This document shows positions 11,398-22,485 of a DNA stretch of 64,000 nucleotides, piece by piece (position 1 is the first letter of the stretch; each line of letters starts with the position of its first letter). Location: assembly GCA_946122785.1 (NCBI GenBank), contig CAMGYJ010000002.1, forward strand, positions 58,739,703-58,803,702, given 5' to 3'. Position numbers and translations under genes: made by a program. Source of the DNA: Linum tenue (lineage: Eukaryota; Streptophyta; Magnoliopsida; Malpighiales; Linaceae). The notes below the pieces were generated by a model that saw only the letters and a list, made by a program, of their open reading frames with translations, did no database searches and was not told the DNA's origin.

Positions 11398-12629
11398 GAA
11401 TAGGTTAGGGTGGTTACTCAATTTTGAGTAATCACGGTGGCTACCAACATCTATACCATTCATTATCTTTATTTTATTATATTTTTAAATTAACGATTAA
11501 GATTAGATAAGGGTAATTTAGGAAATGAAAAACATACCACACCTAATTACTCTATATATTATATTCAAACCCTAATACAACCCCACAACCGCCGCCGTCT
11601 CTCCCTTCTCCCACAACCGCCGCCGTCTTCTCCCTTCTCCCTCCTCCCTCCGACCACCCCAACCGGACCTCCCTCCCGCCGATGGCGTCCCTCCCTCCCC
11701 TCACCCTCCCCCCGATGGCGCCCTCCCTTACCCCTCGCCGCCGCCGCCACCTCAGCTCCCCGCTCCCCTGCCGGCCGCGTCGTACGTCGAGCACCAGAAG
11801 GAGACGGCCACCTCTGCTCCCCGCTTCCCTGCCTGCAGGCCACCTCAGCTCCCCGCTCCCCTGCCTGCCGCCGCCGTCACGATCAGGAACGACGTCAATG
11901 TCAAGAAGGAGACGGTTCGGATCGAGGAGGATGAGGAGAATCCCGGTAGTTTCCTCGTCGTGCTCACCATCGTCTCTGCAATTGGAAGGAGGAATTCCAT
12001 TGGAATGGTATGTTTTTTTTTAAATGGTAGTCATTTTTTTTTTCAGTAGTCATTTTTTTCGTAGTGGTAGTGTTATTGTCGTATTGGTATAGTTTTTGTC
12101 GCATTGGTATTGATTTTGTCGCATTGGTATTGATTTTGTTACATTGGTATCGATTTTGTCGCATTGGTAGTGATTAAATCTGCAATGGTATTGATGTTTT
12201 GCGAAATGGTAGTGTTTTTATTTCTTGAATGGTATTGATGTTTTGTGAAATGGTAGTGTTTTTATTTCTTGAATGGTAGTTTTCGTGTAATGGTATAAAT
12301 TTATTTCTGCAATGGTAGTTTTCGTGTAATGGTATAGATTTATTTCTGCAATGGTATTGATATTTTTCAAAGTGGTAGTGTTTGTCTAATGGATTGGTAC
12401 TGATTTCGCTTTTTTTTTTTTGGCAGAAAGATTGAGAAAAATATGGAAAGGAAATCTGGCTGGAGATTACGGAAGTGAGAGAAAGAGAGATTTTTAATTA
12501 ATAGATTTTTGTAACTGCCTTAAATGTAATTTATTAAAAAATTAATTAATATAATTTATTTTTCCATACCCAATTTACCCTTAGTAACCACGGTGATTAC
12601 TATAAAAAAGTACTCACCGTAACCGCTCC
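11398..12629. mobile_element. Mutator-like non-autonomous element (1232 bp), Pack-MULE-like
   Basis: The ends form an inverted repeat: left GGTTAGGGTGGTTACTC ... GAGTAATCACGGTGG, and on the reverse strand of the right end GGTTACGGTGAGTAC ... TAGTAATCACCGTGG. It is flanked by a perfect 11-bp duplication CCTTGCTTTAG (11387-11397 and 12630-12640), in the 9-11 bp range of Mutator elements. The left interior (11580-11990) is strongly GC-rich and exon-like, unlike its AT-rich surroundings, with an open frame from 11682 (MASLPPLTLPPMAPSLTPRR) of Pro/Arg/Ser-rich composition. This looks like captured host sequence. The right interior is a minisatellite. No transposase. Confidence 0.85.
12030..12410 (+). 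repeat. Degenerate ~20-25 bp minisatellite inside the MULE
   Basis: Units of the form ATTGGTATTGATTTTGTCGC, drifting to AATGGTAGTGTTTTTATTTC, repeat about 15 times. The shared core is ATGGTA(T/G)TG. It is non-coding. Confidence 0.75.
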
Positions 12630-12640
12630 CCTTGCTTTAG

Positions 12641-14339
12641 AAGCATTTTCTACAAATCTCATATCGACAAAGTACGAGAGATTCATCATTCATAAGGAGC
12701 ATCCGGTTTTAATTGATAAGACATGTTTTGAACGTGAAATGAAGGAGTTCTTGTAAGAACTTTGAAGTTAAACGTACTTAGTGTAGGTTACCTCCTGTGA
12801 AGTCATCTTGATGCACCACAAAAATAAAATAGTGCAGAGTTAGGGTCAAAACGAACAATATTTTGATAAAAAAATGTAGGGATGTTACAACATTCCTTCA
12901 CAAACAAAAGTACAACGCAAATTTTCACATAATCTACCATTTTCACACCTTAATTGATCTTATTAATCATTATTAATAGGTTAAATTAAAATATGGAAAA
13001 TTTTAGAGTATCAGTAACGGAAAAATCTGAAGAAATATTGTGCCCTTCCTTAGTGTACAACGAAATATGTTGTAAAGTGACATTTATGGAAGATATAGAT
13101 GAGATGAACATTTCTAGTCGAACTAAAAATTCATACGAAAGATTGTAACAGTGATACAACATTTATGTGTGTGTTGTCAGTTTGTTCTATCAGTTAGATA
13201 GTCATAGACTAGTTCATGTAGAAAGATTACCATATTGAACTGCAACTTAATACCGTATAAAATTCTCATCAACCCTTCTCTAATCATCATTTCACCCCCA
13301 GATTGGTCCCCAAAAGCTTTAAGGGGTCGTTTGCTTCATTAATTTGATCATGAATTTGGTGAACAAATTCCATCCATCATGGACTTTGAACAAAATCCAT
13401 TTGTTTGCTTAATGGTATTAGAGGGATCAAATCTGTGAGGTCCATGGACTTTGTGAATCCAAATCTGTGGACCACGGACTTGCAAGTTCCATATCTTGAG
13501 GTGAGATTTGGATGAGGATCTAAAATTCATCATAGTACTTTAACCATCTACCCTCACTTATTATTTTAATTACTATCTGAGTGAAGTATATTTTTAATAT
13601 GATAATTTTTATTTTGTTCATAATGTCGTATTTTATTTAAATATGGATGTGATTTGTAGAAAGATTGGTTTAAGATAGATTATATATGTTTATATGTACT
13701 TCATTTGTTGTAATACCTTCCCACTTTTCTTACATATTTTGTTAAATTGAAATAAGCCGACATATACTCGTTGTACCGCGGTCGGAGCATTGGACTTGCT
13801 AAACTGGCGTAACGGCGTCAAACCGGTTTAACAACCTTGCACGATTTGTGTATATAAAAGAACAATAATAGACAAATAATTATAAACAAGAGCAATAAAG
13901 ATAATTGTATTTCATACTCACAAATCTAATTCATCAAAATCCATCAAGCAGTTTTGTCCAAATCCATAATATACTAATTCCATAATAAATCCATGAACTT
14001 ATATTCATTTTTCAAAATCATGAAATAAATGGCCACTTCTCTTCTCTAATACCAAGCCAAAAGAAGTGTTTATTAGACCATTGATTTAACCGGTGAAAAG
14101 AAGTACATAAACGAACTAATAACGGCAATCCACCCATTAAATGCAAAGAACTTTCAATTCATCCTTAATTACTTACAACCCCATCCCCCAATTAACAAAC
14201 TCAACATCCATCATAATCATCATTTATGAAAAATATTTTTGTGCACATAATATAAGAAAATTACCAAATACAGAATAAAAATAAAAACAATTAAGGGGGG
14301 AAAACGCATAAATAAGTAAAAAATATATAAAAGGAAAAA
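12641..14339. other. AT-rich intergenic DNA, no gene
   Basis: No supported gene. Sequence at 13320-13545 (GGGGTCGTTTGCTTCATT) and 13915-14035 (CATGAAATAAATGGCCAC on the far side) share inverted phrases such as ATTTGGA/TCCAAAT and may be the two ends of an old Harbinger- or hAT-like MITE of about 0.7 kb, but I found no clean target duplication. Confidence 0.35.
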
Positions 14340-15478
14340 AATGAAGTCGTGCATTGCAATAACTTCCTTAACCCCACCCAACCGTTTCCTTTTTCTTCCC
14401 CTTTCCTTCTGCTCATCTTTCCTCTCTCTCGCTCTTCTTCTCTCCTTCATCATCTCCCTCGTTATCTGTAAAACTACTGCCAATGTTTTTTTCTGGGCAG
14501 GAAAAGAAAATATTTTGGGCTGTGCTGCTGAAAGGAATCAACATTAACAGAAGGAGTAGAGAGTAAGTCTGGGGGGGACAACCTTTGAACATCCATTAAA
14601 TACTCTTCCATTAAACGACAGGTGCTCTGTCTTTCTTTCCCCTGTTTTTCCCTCTCTGTACTCTGTTTTCTCTTTTCACTTTTACTTTTTTTTTTTATTA
14701 ACATGCGAATCTGTCGTGTAAAATAAACGAAGAAGAAAGTGGACCCTTTGAGCAACTCAGAGATAAACGGAGGAAAGGCCGGAACTTTTCTTCTTCTTAT
14801 TTTTTTTACTGTAGTGATCAGTGTTGGGTAACCTTCAAAACCCAGGCTTTTGTTTTTTCCAGGGAGAAGAATAATACCCAGTTCCAAAAATCTCTTCTTC
14901 CAAGTTGCAATTCTTCCTTCTCTTTTATTTTTTTGGCTCTGTAAAATTGGCTGTCACTTTCTTGAGGTATACATTTAACAATTTGTAATAATGTATGTTG
15001 GTATTGTTGCATTTTGATTTGTTTATTTCTCTGGGTAATCTCCATTATTTTGTTTTTGGAGATGGGGTATTGAGTATTATTGACAATGAAACGGGCTCCC
15101 TTTTTTTTGTCTCCTTCTCTCATCGGGTTTTACTTGCTCTGCTCCCTACATTCTCTGTTTTTGTCTTGAATTTGGATTTGTCCTTTCCCTTTGCTTCCCA
15201 TTTCTCCCTTCCTTTCTTCACCCCCCATGTGCTCTTTGTTGAAATGCATTAAAATCACTCCATTCCGCTCCATACCCAGATCGATTCCCGAGCTCGATTT
15301 CCAGTTTCTGAGCCATTTCTGAGATGGGTTTTTGAGGTAAGGGGTGTTTCTCCAGTCAAGCTCCAGTCTCTAGAATGAGTTCCGCGTTTGAATGTCCTTT
15401 TCTTTTGCAGGACTCGGAATTGCGCTCCAACTGTTCGACAAAATTCCGGAGAGAGTGAGTGAGAAGTGGGGGGAAAAA
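14340..15478 (+). promoter_or_regulatory. Promoter and 5' untranslated region of the DUF868 gene
   Basis: Pyrimidine-rich sequence (CTTTCC, TCTCTC runs) typical of plant 5'UTRs fills 14370-14470 and 14630-14930. A likely leader intron runs from GTAAGG at 15337 to TTTTCTTTTGCAG ending at 15409. The spliced leader then reaches the start codon at 15479. The exact transcription start cannot be read. Confidence 0.45.
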
Positions 15479-16420
15479 ATGAGAGATTTCCCCTCTTGTT
15501 TCGGCGAGAATGGAGTTCAGGTAGCTGATTCTTCTTCTTCTGCCTCGTCTTCAACCGCCACTAAAACTGCTCAGAATCTAGTCACTTGCTTGTACCAATG
15601 TCGAATCCGTGGCCGTTCCTGCTTGATCACTGTCTCCTGGACCAAAACCTTGATGGGTCAAGGACTAACCCTCGGAATCGACGATTCTTCTAAGCAGTGT
15701 CTTTGCAAAGTCGAGATTAAACCCTGGTTATTCTCCAAGAAGAAGGGGTCGAGGAGTCTAGAAGCTTACTCCTGCAAAATCGACATCTATTGGGATCTCT
15801 CTTCAGCGAAATTCGGATCTGGTAACCCTGAACCACAGCTAGGGTTCTACGTCGCAGTTGTAGTAGACAAGCAAATGGTTCTCCTTCTCGGGGACATGAC
15901 TAAAGAAGCCTTCAAGAAAACCAACGCCAGTGCCATTTTGCCTCTTACTTCCCCTGCTGTATTTGTAGCCAAGAGGGAACATCTCTTTGGTAAGAAAGTG
16001 TTCACCACCAAGGCTCAATTCTGTGACAACGGCCAGGTTCACGATCTCGTCCTCGAATGTGACACAGTTGGGGTCAGCGATCCGTGCCTCATGGTTCGAG
16101 TGGACTGCAAGACGGTGTTGCAGGTGAAGCAGCTGAAGTGGAAGTTCCGTGGCAACCACACAATATTGGTCGATGGTTTAGCTGTTGAGGTTCTGTGGGA
16201 TGTTCATAATTGGCTGTTTGGAGGTGGTGGTTCACTAGGGAATGCTGTGTTTATGTTCAGGACGTGCCTCGAGAAACTGTGGGGTGGAGGAAGCCAGCAG
16301 CAGCACGATGATGATCCGAGTTCATTGACTTGGTCGTCATTCTCACAGAGATTTGTGGACTGCAAGTCACATCAAAATCCTGATTTTAAGCTGGTTTTGT
16401 ATGCTTGGAAGAGTGAATAG
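15479..16420 (+). CDS. DUF868 family protein
   Basis: Intronless coding sequence for 313 residues. The chosen start gives MRDFPSCFGENGVQVADSSS, the usual N-terminus of this plant-only family; an in-frame ATG 87 bases upstream lies in the leader intron, so it is not used. Conserved family blocks are all present in order: LVTCLYQCRIRGRSCLITV (about residues 38-56), KPWLFSKKKGSRSLEA, IDIYWDLSSAKFGSG, KREHLFGKKVFTTKAQFCDN, VDCKTVLQVKQLKWKFRGNH, VEVLWDVHNWLFG, and a C-terminal ILYAWKSE-like end (here VLYAWKSE). There is no signal peptide or membrane segment. Length and blocks look intact. The biochemical role of DUF868 proteins is unknown to me. No neighbour suggests a function. Confidence 0.95.
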   Translation: MRDFPSCFGENGVQVADSSSSASSSTATKTAQNLVTCLYQCRIRGRSCLITVSWTKTLMGQGLTLGIDDSSKQCLCKVEIKPWLFSKKKGSRSLEAYSCKIDIYWDLSSAKFGSGNPEPQLGFYVAVVVDKQMVLLLGDMTKEAFKKTNASAILPLTSPAVFVAKREHLFGKKVFTTKAQFCDNGQVHDLVLECDTVGVSDPCLMVRVDCKTVLQVKQLKWKFRGNHTILVDGLAVEVLWDVHNWLFGGGGSLGNAVFMFRTCLEKLWGGGSQQQHDDDPSSLTWSSFSQRFVDCKSHQNPDFKLVLYAWKSE

Positions 16421-18983
16421 TTTGAGAGTCTATATCAGTGAGTTGGTCATTTTGGAGTCATTATGTAATTGATTTACACTTAGTTTTCGCGATTGATCAA
16501 ACACGGTCCATTTTTCGTTTCCTGAGTAACTTGAGCAGTCGAATGGATCAAATACAAAATTTTTTGTTCTATATTTTACTTGCTGTACGTTTCTTGTTTC
16601 ATCTGAGGAAAACACTTTGAAGTGTTCAAGATCACAAGCCTCCATGGTGAATTATTGTGCAGTTAACTATTGCTGCTGTACTTAAATGGGATCTCACCTA
16701 GTGGAACAGCTCCATTTGTTCTTCGCTTTAGTGCAGTGTTTTACTATTGCAGGTTTCTATTTCAGCATTGTGTGAGAGACAGATTTTCGGACTTGTTTAT
16801 GGTAGTTGTACATGGAAGGATAACTGTATGCACAACGTGGTATGGAAATTCTACCTAATCCTTTTGTTTGATTCTGTCCATGGACTTAAAAAAACAAGGT
16901 TCCATGATCATAAACACTGAGTTGATGTCTTAATCCCTGCTGTCATGGGTTGCCAGCTTGCCATTTTTGCCTCTTCAGTATATATCAGCAAAACAATGAC
17001 GTTAAAGACGGGGAAATCTAATCATTTTGCCAAGTGCTGCATTGTTATCTTGCAGGAATTGGAAGGTGGACTATAATAGGCCAAAGGTTTCAAGACCAAG
17101 TATTTCCCCTCCCTCTTTGCTTTTCCGTTTGACTGCAGCTTTTTCACTGTTTGCGGCATATGGAACCACTGTGGAAACCAACCCAGTAGCTATAGAATCC
17201 GGAAGCTCTGTAGCATTGTTTCTTGCTCTTTGGTTTTCTTCGACTGGAGTCTTGTCTCATGTCCCCGGTTATGCATTCTTAATAGTTCCAACTTCCCAAG
17301 TGTATAGACTTGGTTTTTTTTCACCACTGGTTTTACTTGCTTCTGTCTCTTTGCTGTTTCTTTCTGCCATATTCTACTGTGTGTCTCGTGGGATGTCTCT
17401 TCATAGGGAAATGGAGAGAATCTGGGTTGCTTCTGCTAGTTGTGCAGTTAGCTGGGCACAATGAGCCCAAATCAGCTACTATGCAAAATGGGTTTAGGGT
17501 GGGCACATTGGATCAACATGTCCTTGTGATCTCAGTGGGAGATGCACATCATTGGATGTGCCCCGTCCCAAGAACTCCGACGATACCCGATTTACAAAAA
17601 ATTGGCCTCTCGGTCGAGCAAGTTTGTACAGCTTGACCTCTGTACAAGGGATGACACGCATAAATCGAGCAAGTGCGTACATCCCTTTTGCACATCTTGA
17701 CAGCATCGATGCAACTTCATATATGCTAATTGTGCCTCAGTTCAGTGTGTATGGTAAGACATGGGAGTTTAACGTTGATTGATGCGATTCGGCCGGTTGT
17801 TTTGGGAGGGAATTTTGCCTAACTTCCACGTAATCTCTACTTAACTAAGTACCTCTTGGGAGTGAGTGTCCTGGAAAATGATTAGGTCAGGCACTTTACT
17901 TGATAGGCCTAAACTAATGGAAACGTCCACGCCACGTAAACCAAACTCTAATGGAAACTGGAGTTGTTGATTCGTCCCCGCAGTTTCCCCTTTTCCACCG
18001 AGGACTTGAATTCAAATTTGATTTGCATATGATAAAGTGTAGATTGTTACTACTAACCATGAATTTAAAATCTTAAATACTAGACCAAAGTTGTTCGTTA
18101 TTATAAAATTGGGATACTTTTCATCATCATTAAAAGTTGGAGCCGAAGTTGTCCATTTATTTAAAGTTGAGATCATATTAGGATATTAACCCGACTAAAT
18201 CAACTATTATCACTATGCGGTTTTCAATTTCACTAGTACTACTATCTCATCACGGCCGCATATTGTGCATACGAGTGCTAATCGGTTTGGTTTCGATTAA
18301 CCACTAAGCAAAACCGATTAGTTACGTGGTACACTTCATGATTCCAGTGGCCGTCCATTCTCCCTATCAAAATAAGCTCCTCTTCCTTAATCATCGTCTG
18401 TACTTTTCTGCCTCAATAGCAGCACATTAGAAGAAGACTAGGCAAGGCAGGCAGCAGGCATTGTGGGGAGGGTAACTACTAATTAGATGTATAACCATAA
18501 AACAACCAAAATATGTTCATCAATAAGCAATTTGTATCTGAAATGGAAGTCAGCACTCTCTAGGTTTTGACCAAAGTACTAAGCCAAGCTGTAATTTTTC
18601 ACTCTGATAAACTGGAATTTAAGAAGAAGAACATGAATGCCTCCCTCCTCTCGCACGTTGTTGAATCACATTGATTCAAACCAGTGTGATTCATAAGAAT
18701 ATGTGCTCCTGGAAACTGCTCAGTAACAAACAAGCAAAGCTGTACATTACATAGCTTACTTACACATTTATCATTAGTACATTTAACCAAATAGAAATAT
18801 GAATATACAAAGTGCCTAAATGAACAGCCTAGTTCACATTATGTGAAATCAGCACATATCAAGATTCCTGAAATAGGTAGTAGAATATACTTTGTTTTGA
18901 ACAATACTCAACATATATATAGATGGCGGCCATCATAGAGATATCACTCTCCAAGTTCCAGACTGGCTGGCAGAAGGGACGAG
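16421..18983. other. 3' region of the DUF868 gene and intergenic DNA, no supported gene
   Basis: The first 200-400 bases are probably 3'UTR. An ORF at 17027-17464 is hydrophobic but matches no family I know and has no splice or start context, so it is not called. A perfect inverted repeat TAATCGGTTT/AAACCGATTA lies at about 18279-18331. The end (18600-18983) is probably the 3'UTR of the NAC gene on the other strand. Confidence 0.4.
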
Positions 18984-20951
18984 TCAGAATATGCTTTCTG
19001 GCGGGTAGGTCAACATTAGATCAACCAATTCTGGGTTTATCTGCAAAGTCATAAAAGATCAAGGCATTTATCAGTTTCAACTTCGATTGACTGGGTACAA
19101 AGTAGAACAACCATATGTCAGTTCTTACCTCTGGAAATGCAGAATGGAAGCAGTCACCCCACTCAGTTGCAGTAAGGAAGGGGTTCTCAGAAAGCTTCTG
19201 GTTCTCTACTTCAGGACTTGGTGCTCTTGAACTGTAAAGTTCCCTTTCCAAAGGAGTTGGTTGTTCTGCTTGCGGGGTCTGCCACGGGCTGATTCCACTA
19301 ACAGAATCCATCAAATGACCCAGTTTATCATTCTCGAAAACTGAATGACTTTCCAAACTAGATGGTGTCAGCAAAGTCGAGCATCCGTCGTCTTTAAGTG
19401 GTGATACATGACTGCCTGAATCAGAAGCCATTAGGCAATTTGCCTCACCATGTTCACAACCAACTTGATAACTTGTCTGTAGAGGTGTGATGGGGATTAA
19501 GAAATCAGAAACCCGCATACAATTGGCTTCACTGTACTCGCACGAACCTTGCTCAACAGTATCACCACCATCACCTTTTTCCAAAGGTGACATTTGATTT
19601 CCAAAATCAGAAACCACCAGGTGGCTTGCCTCACTACTATCACAAGTAGTCTGTTGTTGGTTCGAACACCCATTACTTCCCAATAAAGGCGGTCTTTGAT
19701 TTTCACAGTCAAAAGCATTAGGCCCCCGGTAACTAGGGCTCGTTTTTTCAACATCAGAAATAGGGTGACATTGATCAAGACTAGAATCCATAGTCACAAT
19801 ACTGTCTAGTTTGTCATGATCTTTATTGATTCTTTTATCTCTCTTCCTCTTCAATTTGCAAAGGGTGAAATTTTCCTGCAAATGATACATAATTACCAAC
19901 CTTAACTAATGCAATTAAGTGTTAGATGTACATTTGTAAAATGTCATGTCATGTCAAATGGTATAACAAACTGAGGAATCAAATGACAAACTGAGGAATC
20001 AAATGACATACACCATCTCAAGGTTAATTAGCAAAACAATAACACACCATCAGCTGTATTTCATGCATGTATATAACCACAATAGTGATGCATCATTTGG
20101 AGCATGAACCGTAGTTCAAATGGAAGTAACAAAACAGCTATACACCATCTCAAGTTTAATTAGAAAAACAACAATACACCATCAGCTGCATTTCATGGAT
20201 TTATATGACCACAAAAGTGATAAGTTCAGCATCAACCATGGATATTAAGATATGATCTGTGAAACTACCAAAGAAATGTCAATTTACCTTATGTGGTGAG
20301 TTTGGATCCGCTATGTACTCGTATTCGTGCATTACATACTCTGTGATGATTCCTCTCGGATAACCTTTCCCCTTTTTATAGAAAACCAAAGTCTTCTTAA
20401 TACCAATTTTTTTCTTGGTTCTCTTAATTTTTACTTCACGGATCTTGCCTGTAGGTTTCCAATGACCACTTTTTGTGGTTCTATTGGATCTTTTGCTGTT
20501 GACATATTTGTAATCACGCGGACAATAACAATAAAAAATCCACTCGTCAAGCTTATTGTCCACCAAACCTGCAATCAAGGGTTTATACATTTATTATGTT
20601 CATTCGGTTTGAAAGGAATCACTCACTAATGCAAAGCGGAGATCATGCCCTACCGAGTAAATCCCAAGGATCAAAAGAATAGACTTTGATCTCAGGTATG
20701 GAAACACGACCAGTACTCAGGTTGAGTAACTTGCGACGTAAATAGTGATTCACGAGTTCATCATCGCGAGGATGAAATCTGTATCCCACCACGTCCACGG
20801 CCACAGCCGACTCTGCGGTGGCCTCCGTTGCTAACCAAATGTAAAAACAGAATCTGGAATTCAACATACGAAAACCAAAAGAAGAAAAAAAAAATCGTAG
20901 AAAGAAATCGGGCTCGAAGAGCTGATCACCTGATGTGAAAGTACGATTCAT
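18984..20951 (-). CDS. NAC-domain transcription factor (five exons)
   Basis: Exons on the minus strand: 20951-20930, 20830-20654, 20568-20288, 19875-19129 and 19040-18984; all junctions are GT-AG and phases agree, giving 427 residues. The first exon is only 22 nt (MNRTFTS). The NAC domain fills residues about 17-160: subdomain A VVGYRFHPRDDELVNHYL, B IPEIKVYSFDPWDL, C DEWIFYCYCPRDYKY and SGHWKPTGKIREVK, D KKTLVFYKKGKGYPRG and TEYVMHEYEY. It departs from the usual GFRFHPTDEEL, WKATGK and TDWVMHEY, so it is a divergent NAC. The long fourth exon encodes a Ser/Asp-rich tail with basic KLKRKRDKR (possible nuclear signal) and repeated S-D-x-G/F-x-S-P-L motifs. There is no C-terminal membrane anchor, so it is not an NTL type. 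NAC proteins bind DNA as dimers and act in the nucleus. Confidence 0.93.
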
Positions 20952-21216
20952 TCCACTTCCTAAAACAGGAAAATCGTTGGTCGGGCGAGACTGGAGCGCT
21001 TGCGATCTCTTAATGAATCAGAAGTGAAACCGGAGAGAGAAGAAATGAACTGCGACGTCGATGATTCCTTCGGGCGTTTGGCGATCAGCTGTGCGTCAGC
21101 GTCTTTTATTGCGAGGACCACACTACTTCGCCGGGAAGTAGTCTGAAATTAGTGGGGGAAAAGAAAAAGAAAAAGTGAAAAAACGCAGAATTGAATTGGA
21201 CTAAAACAAAGGAGGC

Positions 21217-21327
21217 TGGGCCGCTGCGGAAGAAAATAGAGAGTTAAGCCCGGAGAATTGGGCCAGTACAATGGTTTTTTTGCAGACCTCAGACGGGAGT
21301 GCAACCAAAACCAGGCTGCATGGCCCA
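21217..21327 (-). promoter_or_regulatory. Site II-type TGGGCC/GGCCCA cluster upstream of the NAC gene
   Basis: TGGGCC occurs at 21217-21222 and 21259-21264, and GGCCCA at 21322-21327, about 270-380 bp upstream of the NAC start codon. In plants these are TCP-binding type elements of growth-associated promoters. The position is suggestive only. Confidence 0.35.
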
Positions 21328-22033
21328 CACAAAATGTAATTGAAACACAGAAGAGTGTTGGGCTTTAAGGTCTCAATTTTTCATTTTGTATCGTCTGAAC
21401 TATGATCCATGAAACCGTACATGACATCATACGGAAAAAGTCAGCCGTAGATTATTTTATGACAAAACCATGGTTTAACCGTAGTTCAATCGTTAGTACC
21501 GTTAAATATCGCTTACCGGTTTAGCCTCCAATATTGGTATTTTGTTGTTGAACCGTCGATACGATACGATTTCATGGACCATGCTTTGAACAAAGACTCA
21601 ATGATCCATTCATAAAATAAAAGTTCAGATTTGATTGTAAAAGAAAAAGAAGAAGAAAGGAGCTCGTGGACCTCAGATGTCTGGCCTCATTTTAATTTTC
21701 AGGCGACTAGACTCGCTCTCTCACCAACTGTGAGCCCACTTCAATCGCACTTCTCCTCCACTAGATCCGTCGTTATCAATTAACTACACCCATCCTGGCT
21801 CTTAGATTTATACACATCAATCTAACGATTAAAAATTGGGAAGAGGTTTTTAATTAAAGATAGGAGTAATTTGGGTATTATGAAAAATTACGAACTATAC
21901 AAACTGGGCTTACAAACCATACAAACAATACAAATTAGAATGACAAACCAAACAAACAGATTCACAAACAATACAAAACATATGAACTATACAAACTATA
22001 CCGACAAAAAATACAAAATGAAAAAACAACTAG
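21328..22033. other. Intergenic, becoming low-complexity TACAAAC-rich DNA
   Basis: From about 21890 the sequence is a drifting ACAAACTATACAAACCATAC pattern that continues to about 22760. No gene. Confidence 0.5.
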
Positions 22034-22485
22034 GTTGACTTTGGAGGCTTCGTCTCTATATAGAGGAGATCGTCCCAATGTCAAGCACGTTATTTTTGTA
22101 GACATATAAACATTACAGACATGAGAGACAAAAATGACAAACTAGGCTAACAAACAATACAAAATGGAAAAACAACCAGGTTGACTTTGGAGGCTTCGTC
22201 CTTATATAGAGGAGTTATGTCCCAAAGTCAACCCGGTTGGTTTTTAGACATACAAAGATGGTGGACAAAAATGACAAAGATGGTGGACAAAAATGACAAA
22301 CTATACAAACCATATAAACAATACAAACTAGAACCATACAAACTATACAAATTAGATTTACAAACAATACAAACCATACAAAAAGGACTTACAAGCAATA
22401 CAAACCATACAAAATGGAAAAAAAACAACCAAGTTGACTTTGGAGTCTCCGTCCCTATATAGAGGAGTTTTGTTCCAAAGTCAAC
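22034..22485. repeat. Three W-box/TATA hairpin modules in TACAAAC-rich DNA
   Basis: Copies lie at 22034-22084, 22180-22232 and 22433-22485. Each begins GTTGACTTTGGAG, has a centre with TATATAGAGGAG, and ends CCAAAGTCAAC (copy 1 degraded to CCAATGTCAA), so the arms are inverted repeats and each arm contains a W-box core TTGACT. Spacers are low-complexity TACAAAC repeats. Flanking text (AAACAACCAGG before, CGGTTGG after) extends the palindrome in copy 2. These may be ends of a MITE family or a minisatellite with built-in promoter-like words. Confidence 0.7.

Noticed and set aside
11552..11843. Gly/Arg-rich minus-strand ORFs in the MULE payload
   Set aside because: Reverse reading of CCG/CTC-rich DNA; the plus frame is at least as plausible and neither has a domain.
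17027..17464. Hydrophobic ORF as a membrane protein gene
   Set aside because: No family match, no start or splice context, lies in the 3' flank of the DUF868 gene; hydrophobicity follows from T-rich DNA.
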